Source: an uncultured Desulfuromonadales bacterium
GTDB lineage: Bacteria > Desulfobacterota > Desulfuromonadia > Desulfuromonadales > Geopsychrobacteraceae
Reading direction: 5' to 3'
NCBI GenBank assembly: GCA_947259685.1
Contig: CAMYNC010000136.1
Coordinates: 1-15,917 of the forward strand
DNA length: 15,917 nt
Shown: positions 1 through 6,533 of the stretch, piece by piece
How positions within the stretch are numbered: position 1 is the first letter of the stretch
How the letters are laid out: each line of letters starts with the position of its first letter
The notes under the pieces: generated by a model
The model's database searches: none
Seen by the model: only the letters and a program-made list of their open reading frames with translations
Told to the model about the DNA's origin: nothing
Translations under genes and position numbers: made by a program

Positions 1-809
1 CAGGCCTTAGCTTGAATCAACTCTTCAAGGCTCTGCGCATCGTTGAGGCTTTCGTCGACCATGATCTCGAGCCCGGTATCTCGGACCAATCGCGCCAGGC
101 CTTCGATGTCATCCGGCCGAAGTGGTTGTTCGAAGGAACGCACCCCATATTCAGCCAGGCGCGGCATTAATTCCATGGCGGTCGGCACATCCCAAGCCAT
201 GTTGACATCGACGCGGATGTCGCATGCTGATCCTAAAAACTTACGGGCGGTACGAACCATGTCGATCGACCCTTCGGCGCCGATTTTCAGCTTGACCTGT
301 CGGAAACCGTAAAGTCGGACCAGCAGCAGCGTCTTCAGGTAAGACCAGCCGGACGAGGCGGAAAAGACCATGCTGTAACGACAGCTGTGCGGGAGTTGAG
401 CCTGATCACGCAACTGTGCGGGACGTTTGAATGCGTGCCCGAACGCATCAAGCAGGGCCAGATCGATTGCTGCCCAGGCTGCAGTTTGCGGCTGTTCCGG
501 AGGACACCAACCCTCTGGAGAACGACCGTTACAACTGACCAGGAAATCGAACAGTGCCTGCCAATCAGGAAACTCCTGCCCGATCAAACGTGGCAGAAAG
601 TTCTGCTCGAGCAACGCAAAAGCGTCATCGCGGCTTTCTCCGGAGACATAGTCGCGCGGCAGACATTCCCCGAAACCGATTGAGCCATCATCAAGCCGGC
701 ACTCCAGCAGGATGCTCTCCGAGGTCCAGCGTTCTTTAGCCGCATGTTTGAAAGGCTTACGGAAAGGCAGTTCCAGTGCGTGCAAAGTGAAAGACTGAAT
801 GGCCGGCAT
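1..809 (-). CDS. Enolase-superfamily (MR/MLE) epimerase/racemase, partial
   Basis: The C-terminal end is cut off by the left edge of the window; 269 residues are visible from an ATG whose complement is at 807-809. A strong GAGGAG ribosome site (818-823) lies inside the end of the upstream hydrolase gene, 8 nt from the start, and the two genes are only 2 nt apart, so they form an operon. Seen: an N-terminal capping domain (about 1-130), then barrel motifs K173-L-K175 (the KxK catalytic lysine pair of the MLE subgroup), D201 in VDVN, E227 in FEQP and D252 in VDES, which are the three expected Mg2+ ligands. The family abstracts the alpha proton of a carboxylate; KxK members include dipeptide (L-Ala-D/L-Glu type) epimerases, N-acylamino-acid racemases, o-succinylbenzoate synthase and cycloisomerases. 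The window does not decide among these. With a GH3 ligase nearby and no menaquinone or aromatic genes, I favour an epimerase/racemase. The superfamily call is firm; substrate is unknown. Confidence 0.88.
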   Translation of the reverse strand, partial: MPAIQSFTLHALELPFRKPFKHAAKERWTSESILLECRLDDGSIGFGECLPRDYVSGESRDDAFALLEQNFLPRLIGQEFPDWQALFDFLVSCNGRSPEGWCPPEQPQTAAWAAIDLALLDAFGHAFKRPAQLRDQAQLPHSCRYSMVFSASSGWSYLKTLLLVRLYGFRQVKLKIGAEGSIDMVRTARKFLGSACDIRVDVNMAWDVPTAMELMPRLAEYGVRSFEQPLRPDDIEGLARLVRDTGLEIMVDESLNDAQSLEELIQAKA

Positions 810-811
810 GC

Positions 812-1816
812 TCAATGCTCCTCAATCCGGGACAGCCAGCGGCCCAGGTCGGCGAAATATTTGTTCCGCTCCAGGCTGTACTCGAGGATATGCCGGGCGT
901 CGGGATAGACGATCTCTGTCTTGTCCGAAGTTGGGACCTCTGCCAGCCACTTGCGGTTCTTCACATTGTCCGCGATCTCGTCCTCCCCGGCGTATCCGAC
1001 CAACATCGGCATGGTCAAATATGCATCATTGCTTTTGATATATTTGCGCGCCAGGTGGATTTGCCAGTAAAGGTCCCCTGTCACTGAGCGCAGCGCGAGC
1101 GGATCAGCGGCGATGAAGGGCGCATACTCCGGGATTTCTGAAAACTGCTCAGGATCAAGCGGCACCGGGAAATAGTAGTTTCGGCTGCCGGACAGGCTGG
1201 TGCCGATCTTCAGCATTTGGGAGAAAGGAATCGAGGTATGGGTGTAAATTCCTGGGGTGGTCAGAACCAATCCCTTGACGCTCGCGGGATAGGTTTCGGC
1301 ATAGACTGTTGCTGGAATGGCCCCAAAGCAGTGGCCCAATACTAAAAGTTGCTTCTTCCTGTGCCGTGCCATTGATTGTTCTGCAACCTCATGGATATCT
1401 TCACTCCACTCCATAAAATCCTTGCTGTCACCACGCACTGCCTGGCTCAGCCCAGAGCCACGCCGATCGATAACGTAGACCGGGTGACCGAGATCAGCGA
1501 TAAACGCCGCCGATTGAGAGAACCAGCCTGAATGACTTTGCAGGCCATGGACCATAAGCAGTGGCGTGCGCGAACCATTCAGCCCATACCCGCGAACCGG
1601 TATTGCCAGCCCGTTTTCATCTGGAACCATTATAAGTGTGCTACCCCTCAGGCTGTTGCGGACAGGCTCCGGTAACTCTGCGACGGCCTGCCAGACCATG
1701 TCGGGATCCGGCAGTGTTGGCCGCTCGACCGTCGCGGCACAGGCGCTTAGCAGCAGAAAAAGTCCAGTAACCAAGGTTCGTAAAACCGCTCGATGGTAGG
1801 TATTCAGTGCATGCAT
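812..1816 (-). CDS. Lipoprotein alpha/beta hydrolase with Cys nucleophile (GHCFG)
   Basis: A 334-aa protein. I place the start at 1816 rather than at the upstream ATG (1882), because AGGAG (1822-1826) sits 5 nt upstream, and the 1882 ATG lies within the predicted promoter. From this Met there is a clean lipoprotein signal: basic N-region, hydrophobic core, lipobox LSAC with Cys26. The mature protein is therefore probably membrane-anchored and periplasmic. An alpha/beta hydrolase fold follows: oxyanion H90-G91, DRRGSG at 117-122, nucleophile elbow G-H-C163-F-G, probable acid D279 in GEDE, and catalytic H309. The nucleophile is Cys in place of the usual Ser, as in dienelactone hydrolases and a minority of other members. 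It is the first gene of an operon with the epimerase, divergent from GH3. Substrate is not deducible; amide, ester, thioester or lactone hydrolysis are all possible. Confidence 0.9.
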   Translation of the reverse strand: MHALNTYHRAVLRTLVTGLFLLLSACAATVERPTLPDPDMVWQAVAELPEPVRNSLRGSTLIMVPDENGLAIPVRGYGLNGSRTPLLMVHGLQSHSGWFSQSAAFIADLGHPVYVIDRRGSGLSQAVRGDSKDFMEWSEDIHEVAEQSMARHRKKQLLVLGHCFGAIPATVYAETYPASVKGLVLTTPGIYTHTSIPFSQMLKIGTSLSGSRNYYFPVPLDPEQFSEIPEYAPFIAADPLALRSVTGDLYWQIHLARKYIKSNDAYLTMPMLVGYAGEDEIADNVKNRKWLAEVPTSDKTEIVYPDARHILEYSLERNKYFADLGRWLSRIEEH

Positions 1817-1821
1817 CAAAA

Positions 1822-1826
1822 CTCCT
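1822..1826 (-). promoter_or_regulatory. Ribosome binding site fixing the hydrolase start
   Basis: The minus strand reads AGGAG, 5 nt upstream of the ATG at 1816. It supports the shorter start, which is also the one giving a proper lipoprotein signal peptide. Confidence 0.8.
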
Positions 1827-1857
1827 GACGGGTCTTTGGTCGCAATGTCGCGGATGT

Positions 1858-1885
1858 TTGACATTCTATCTGGCCAAGTCATAAT
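1858..1885 (+). promoter_or_regulatory. Sigma70-type promoter for the GH3-kinase operon
   Basis: A perfect -35 TTGACA (1858-1863), a 16-bp spacer and a -10 CATAAT (1880-1885, five of six consensus bases). Transcription should start near 1892, about 55 nt before the GH3 start codon. This is the best consensus promoter in the window. Confidence 0.72.
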
Positions 1886-1890
1886 TTCAA
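1863..1890 (-). promoter_or_regulatory. Sigma70-type promoter for the hydrolase-epimerase operon
   Basis: On the minus strand the -35 is TTGAAA (complement of 1885-1890) and the -10 is TAGAAT (complement of 1863-1868), with a 16-bp spacer. The predicted transcription start is near 1856, giving about a 40-nt leader before the start at 1816. It overlaps the opposing GH3 promoter almost completely. Confidence 0.6.
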
Positions 1891-1946
1891 TTCATTAGGT
1901 ACATAAGAACTCTCAGCATTAAACCCAAATTTTACTGGAGACCGTC

Positions 1947-3659
1947 ATGTCTTTGGCTTCACTGGCTATTCGTATCATGTCGAGCCAATCTGGCAAGCGT
2001 TTTGCCGCTGCAACTCAAGATCCGGTTGCGACCCAGACGGCAAAATTGCAGCATTTGATGCAGAAAAACGCTGCCACCGAATATGGCCGACGCTACGGCT
2101 TTGCCGATATCCGGTCATTCGAGGATTACCGCCGCCAGGTTCCGGTGATTAGCTATGAGAATATCAAGAACGACATGCAGCGGGTGGTTGCCGGCGAAAA
2201 AAATATTTTCACCGCAGAAGCCCCGGTGATGTTTGCCCAGACCAGCGGCACGACCGGCGATCCAAAATACGTTCCGGTGACCCCGACCTGCCAGGGTCGT
2301 GAGCACAAGGACGTCATGCGCACCTGGATGAGTCATGCACTCAAAGCACACCCCGACATGTTTTCCGGTCAGGTCGTGACTTTGGTCTCACCGGCCATCG
2401 AGGGGCATACCCCCTGCGGCCTACCCTACGGCTCGACTTCCGGACACATGTACAAGAACCAACCATCCCTGGTGCGCCGCATCTACGCCATCCCTTATGA
2501 GGTTTATGAGATCGAAGACTATGCGGCCAAGTACTACGCCATCATGCGCACCGCGCTGGAAATGGATATCCGTTTTCTTGCCACCGCGAACCCCTCCTCG
2601 ATCCTGAAGCTCTGCGAGAAGGCTGATGAATACTCAGAACAGATCATCCGCGGTATCCATGACGGCAGCCTCTCGACCGATTTCAAAATCGAGCCGGCGA
2701 TCCGCCCTGCCCTCAGTCAGAAATACAAGCCGAATCCAAGAATGGCCAAACAGCTTGAAGCCGCTCGCAGTAAAAGAGCTGGAAAATTACTACCGGTCGA
2801 TTACTGGCCACGCCTTAGCCTGATCGGCTGCTGGAAGGGCGGCACGGTCGGGCACTACCTGGATAAATTTTCCGCCTGGTTCGATCCCGAAGGGCAAAGG
2901 ACGATACCGGTCCGGGACTGGGGTTATCTTTCCAGTGAGGCCCGAGGTTCGATTCCGCTTTCCGACGAAGGGAGTGCCGGCGTCCTGACGGTGGCCAGCA
3001 ACGTCCTCGAGTTTGTCCCGGTCGCTGACCTTGAAGCACAACCGGACGCCCCTGGAAACTGGCCGTTCCTGCATATCGGTGAGCTCGAGGAAGGTCAGGA
3101 GTACTATATCTTCTTCACCACAACAGGAGGCCTCTACCGTTACGATATCAACGACGTGATCAAGGTGGTGGGTTACTATAATCGGACCCCGCAGATTGTC
3201 TTCCTGCGTAAGGGGCGGGGAATGACCAATCTGACCGGGGAGAAAGTCAGCGTCAACCAAGTGATCAGCGTGGTGCAGAAAGCCTCCCAGGGCACCGGTG
3301 CCGTGGTCGATCATTTTCGTGCCGAGGCCGATCTCAATGCGGCCCGCTATCTGTTCCGAGTCGAATTTGCCACCCAGACCGATGAGCCGATCAGAAAGGC
3401 GTTCCTGAGGCAAATCGATGAGGAGCTGAAGAATATCAATATTGAGTATAAGGCCAAGCGTGATTCGCTACGCCTCGGGGCGCCGGTGCTGCACGTCATG
3501 AAGGAGGGCTGGTATGAACGCGGCCGGCAGCAGCAGGTTGAGGCCGGTATGCGGGCCTTCCAGGCCAAGACCCAACTTCTCTCACCGGTAAAACAAGAGA
3601 CCACCATGATCAGGCCGGATCTTGAGGCGATCATCGAGATGGATGACAGTGAAAAATGA
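1947..3659 (+). CDS. GH3-family acyl-acid amido synthetase
   Basis: A 570-aa protein, the usual length of the family. The ATG follows TGGAG by 6 nt. GH3 enzymes belong to the acyl-adenylate-forming superfamily: they activate a carboxylate with ATP and conjugate it to an amine, typically an amino acid. Seen: phosphate-binding motif TSGTTGDPK (residues 99-107), the YGSTSG stretch (161-166), the YRYDINDV motif (397-404) that holds the nucleotide ribose/adenine region, and LRKGRGMTNLTGEKVS (420-435) at the hinge to the C-terminal lid domain, with the lid up to about 540. No signal peptide, so cytoplasmic. The stop overlaps the next start (ATGA), which couples it to the kinase gene. The substrates of bacterial GH3 proteins are mostly unknown; auxin is not implied. 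The family assignment is strong. Confidence 0.95.
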   Translation: MSLASLAIRIMSSQSGKRFAAATQDPVATQTAKLQHLMQKNAATEYGRRYGFADIRSFEDYRRQVPVISYENIKNDMQRVVAGEKNIFTAEAPVMFAQTSGTTGDPKYVPVTPTCQGREHKDVMRTWMSHALKAHPDMFSGQVVTLVSPAIEGHTPCGLPYGSTSGHMYKNQPSLVRRIYAIPYEVYEIEDYAAKYYAIMRTALEMDIRFLATANPSSILKLCEKADEYSEQIIRGIHDGSLSTDFKIEPAIRPALSQKYKPNPRMAKQLEAARSKRAGKLLPVDYWPRLSLIGCWKGGTVGHYLDKFSAWFDPEGQRTIPVRDWGYLSSEARGSIPLSDEGSAGVLTVASNVLEFVPVADLEAQPDAPGNWPFLHIGELEEGQEYYIFFTTTGGLYRYDINDVIKVVGYYNRTPQIVFLRKGRGMTNLTGEKVSVNQVISVVQKASQGTGAVVDHFRAEADLNAARYLFRVEFATQTDEPIRKAFLRQIDEELKNINIEYKAKRDSLRLGAPVLHVMKEGWYERGRQQQVEAGMRAFQAKTQLLSPVKQETTMIRPDLEAIIEMDDSEK

Positions 3660-5788
3660 AGCCTGTCCCCGTCTCTCAAGGTTCTCCTCGGGGAAAACCA
3701 CAAACCTCCCCTCCCCGGCTGCAAAAAAAGATCTGGGCCTTGCTGATAGGGGTTGGCGTTCTGCTGCTGCTGGCTGGTAGCTGGACTTTCAGTGCCGTGC
3801 AGGAGACCGTCAACGATCATCTCACCGCTGGTCTGCAGACCATTCTCCAAGCTAACATCGAAGCTTTGCAGGTCGTGGTCGAGAAGGAACGGAGGTATGT
3901 TCAGGCCTGGGCCAGAGATGCTGAAGTGCGGACCCTGACCCACCTGCTACATGTCGGTCAAAACCCTGAGCAAACCCGCAGAGAGCTGTTTGACGTTCTG
4001 GCCAACGCCATCGCTGCTGATGGCTATTTAGGCTATGCGATCATCGGTCCCGAGGGGACCATTCTGGCAACGGATAAGCCTGATCTTTTCCTCGGTAAAA
4101 GCCTCTCCCCTGCCGCAATGGAGCTGTTGAGTCCGATTCTCGGGAAAGAATCCTCCTTCGAGAAACCGATCGACACAAACGCTTTGCTGAATAATTACTC
4201 CGAACCGAAGGCACATCCGGTTCTGCTGGTCAAGGCACCGATCGCTGATAAACAGGGCAAGATCATCGCAGCTCTGGTCTTCACCATAGATCCCAAGAAA
4301 GATTTCACCCGCATCCTCTCCGTAGCCGAACTCGGCCGTACCGGCAGCACCTTTGCCTTCGACAACCAGGGCGTCATGCTCTCCGAATCCCGTCATGAGT
4401 CGCAGCTCAAACAATTGGGTCTGCTCCCTGACTTACCCGGTGCTACTACGATTCTCAGCCTGCAGTTGCGCGATCCGGGTATTGACCTGACCAGAGGTAA
4501 TAAATCCCAGCAACCCGCCAGCTCGCAGCCATTGACCCGCATGGCACAAGCCGCAGTATCCGGAACGCCCGGCATTGATGTCGCCGGTTACCGCGATTAT
4601 CGTGGCGTCGAGGTCGTCGGCGCCTGGCAATGGTTGCACGACTATGGATTTGGCGTGGCGACCGAAATCGAGCGAAGTGAAGCTCTCCGCAGTCTGCGGC
4701 CGGTCCGTCTGGCATTCATCGGCCTGTTCAGCCTGTTGGTCCTTAGCGCAGGCGGGTTTCTGATCTTTGGGTATTTTCTCAACCAACAGCAGGAGCAGCT
4801 CGATGAGTTACGGGAACTCGGGCAATATACGCTGGTGGAGAAAATCGGTGAAGGCGGCATGGGCAAGGTTTATAAGGCTCGTCATGCCTTGCTCAGACGC
4901 CCCACGGCGATCAAGCTGATCCGCGAAGACCAGCTCGACGAGACCGCCCTGAAGCGCTTCGAGCAGGAAGTGCAGTTGACCAGCCAACTGACCCATCCGC
5001 ACACCATTTCGATCTACGATTACGGCCATTCCCCAGACGGGGTCTTTTACTATGCAATGGAATACCTTTCGGGGATTACCCTCGATCAGCTGATCAAAAT
5101 CGAGAGCCGGATCCCGGCGGATCGGGTCATCTATATCCTTCAGCAGATCTGTGGATCGCTTGCAGAAGCCCATGCCCAGGGCCTGATCCACCGGGATATT
5201 AAGCCTGGCAATATCATGCTCTGCTCACGCGGCGGTGAATATGATTTTGTCAAGGTACTCGATTTCGGCCTGGTCCGGAAGATCCTGCCAAGCAGTCATC
5301 AGGAAACTATGGCTGAGATCGGCATCATGGGAACGCCAGGTTTTATCGCGCCTGAACTGCTGGTCATCGATCCTCAGGTAGAAGTAGATGCTCGCTCCGA
5401 CCTTTATGCTGTGGGCGCTCTCGGTTTTTTGCTACTGACCGGCCAACTGATCTTCAGTGACAACAATGTCGACAATATGTTGCATGAAATTGTCAACAGC
5501 GACCCTCCCCGGCCCTCGGAAGTTGTCGATGTCCCCATCCCCGAGGCATTGGATAAGTTGATTCACTGCTGCCTGTCCAGGCATCTGGAGCAGAGACCCG
5601 TTTCCGCTTCCGAGCTCGCTGAGAAACTCTCAACTATCACCCTTGAGGGGAGCTGGACACAGCAACAGGCGCGGGACTGGTGGCAGGACAAATCGAGCCA
5701 GGTTGCTGCTGAACGTAAACTTGAACGGGCAGAGGGCAGCGAGGTTTCAATAACGGTGCTGGGTGTTGATTTTGTCGAACGCTCCTAA
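3656..5788 (+). CDS. Membrane Ser/Thr protein kinase with extracytoplasmic Cache-like sensor
   Basis: A 710-aa receptor kinase translated from an ATGA overlap with GH3, with only a weak ribosome site, so probably by coupling. Order: short basic cytoplasmic N-terminus, TM1 (about 25-47), periplasmic domain (about 50-345) with the look of a double Cache sensor (for example GYLGYAIIGPEGTILATD at 123-140 and the GRTGSTFAFDNQGVMLSES stretch at 227-245), TM2 (about 349-376), then a complete Hanks-type kinase (391-660). Catalytic elements are all present: glycine loop GEGGMG (398-403), K420, probable helix-C E438, HRD 512-514 with N519, DFG 536-538, APE 565-567, D582 and R647. It should therefore be active. 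Sensor-first, kinase-last topology with two TM helices is like a histidine kinase and the reverse of PknB-type kinases. Likely inputs are small organic ligands in the periplasm (family knowledge of Cache domains); targets are unknown. Confidence 0.93.
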   Translation: MKPVPVSQGSPRGKPQTSPPRLQKKIWALLIGVGVLLLLAGSWTFSAVQETVNDHLTAGLQTILQANIEALQVVVEKERRYVQAWARDAEVRTLTHLLHVGQNPEQTRRELFDVLANAIAADGYLGYAIIGPEGTILATDKPDLFLGKSLSPAAMELLSPILGKESSFEKPIDTNALLNNYSEPKAHPVLLVKAPIADKQGKIIAALVFTIDPKKDFTRILSVAELGRTGSTFAFDNQGVMLSESRHESQLKQLGLLPDLPGATTILSLQLRDPGIDLTRGNKSQQPASSQPLTRMAQAAVSGTPGIDVAGYRDYRGVEVVGAWQWLHDYGFGVATEIERSEALRSLRPVRLAFIGLFSLLVLSAGGFLIFGYFLNQQQEQLDELRELGQYTLVEKIGEGGMGKVYKARHALLRRPTAIKLIREDQLDETALKRFEQEVQLTSQLTHPHTISIYDYGHSPDGVFYYAMEYLSGITLDQLIKIESRIPADRVIYILQQICGSLAEAHAQGLIHRDIKPGNIMLCSRGGEYDFVKVLDFGLVRKILPSSHQETMAEIGIMGTPGFIAPELLVIDPQVEVDARSDLYAVGALGFLLLTGQLIFSDNNVDNMLHEIVNSDPPRPSEVVDVPIPEALDKLIHCCLSRHLEQRPVSASELAEKLSTITLEGSWTQQQARDWWQDKSSQVAAERKLERAEGSEVSITVLGVDFVERS

Positions 5789-5831
5789 TCGAGCAGTTGG
5801 CCAAAATGAAAGACGACGACGGGAGGCAAGG

Positions 5832-6530
5832 ATGAGCAAAAGAGTACTCGCTTTTCTATTGATAATGGCCGCATTCAGTAGCTCGAGTGCCCTGGCTGCG
5901 GACCCTGAAAATAGCCTTGAGTCTTATGACCTGCGCATGGGGTTTGTCGAAAGCCGCCTGGATGAAAGCCATCAACATGCTCGCTACTGGCAGAATGGCT
6001 GGTCAACCTTCTACGCTGGCAGTGCCTTAGTCCAAACTATTCTCTGGATCGATGCTGACAAAAACGATGACAGTGTCAATTATGGGATTGGTGCACTGAA
6101 ATCGGTCGGTGGCCTGGCTGACATGCTGCTTCGGCCGCACCCCGGCCGCCAAGGTGCAGCCCCCCTTCTGGGTTGGCAGCAGGAGCACCCGGAGCAGCGC
6201 GATAAAAAACTCCAGTTTGCTGAAACACTCCTCCAGGACTCCGCGGCACGCGCCGCATCCCGCCACCAGTGGCAGCCACACATCAAGGTTATCGGCGTCA
6301 ACCTGGTCGCCGGAGCGCTGATCGCCGCTTTCGGCGATTCAGGTGATGCCCTGACATCAACCGCGGTCGGCATTGCGGTTGGTGAAGCGAATATCTGGAC
6401 CCAGCCGACCCGTCCAGAAGTTGACCTGCAAGACTATCGACAGGCATTTCCCAGAACCGCAGGCCTGAACAAACCAGGCTGGCGACTGGTGCCGATGGCA
6501 GCTGGTATCGCCATAAAGGGATGGTTTTGA
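5832..6530 (+). CDS. Exported protein of unknown function
   Basis: A 232-aa protein. The start at 5832 is preferred to an in-frame ATG at 5763, because GGGAGG (5821-5826) lies 5 nt upstream and a clear Sec signal peptide begins here (SKR, hydrophobic core, cleavage after SSSSALA). It starts 43 nt after the kinase stop and is probably the third gene of that operon. The mature protein has an acidic N-terminal part (ENSLESYDLRMGFVESRL), a Trp/Tyr-rich segment (ARYWQNGWSTFYAGSALVQT) and two Gly/Ala-rich hydrophobic stretches: one around GIGALKSVGGLADMLL, one around VIGVNLVAGALIAAFG. These could be short membrane-associated or beta/alpha segments. It ends in GWF. I do not recognise a named domain. 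The location next to a receptor kinase suggests a periplasmic partner of its sensor, but that is a guess. Confidence 0.8.
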   Translation: MSKRVLAFLLIMAAFSSSSALAADPENSLESYDLRMGFVESRLDESHQHARYWQNGWSTFYAGSALVQTILWIDADKNDDSVNYGIGALKSVGGLADMLLRPHPGRQGAAPLLGWQQEHPEQRDKKLQFAETLLQDSAARAASRHQWQPHIKVIGVNLVAGALIAAFGDSGDALTSTAVGIAVGEANIWTQPTRPEVDLQDYRQAFPRTAGLNKPGWRLVPMAAGIAIKGWF

Positions 6531-6533
6531 GAG

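Noticed and set aside
1817..1882. Longer N-terminus of the hydrolase starting at 1882
   Set aside because: It has no ribosome site, would place 22 polar residues before the signal peptide, and its ATG lies within the predicted promoter, upstream of the expected transcription start.
2790..3413. Open frame of 207 codons on the minus strand inside the GH3 gene
   Set aside because: It is antisense to a gene with intact GH3 motifs, has no ribosome site I can see and resembles no family; a by-product of codon bias.
3347..3943. Open frame of 198 codons on the minus strand across the GH3-kinase junction
   Set aside because: It covers two genuine coupled genes on the other strand, and its composition is that of a shadow frame.
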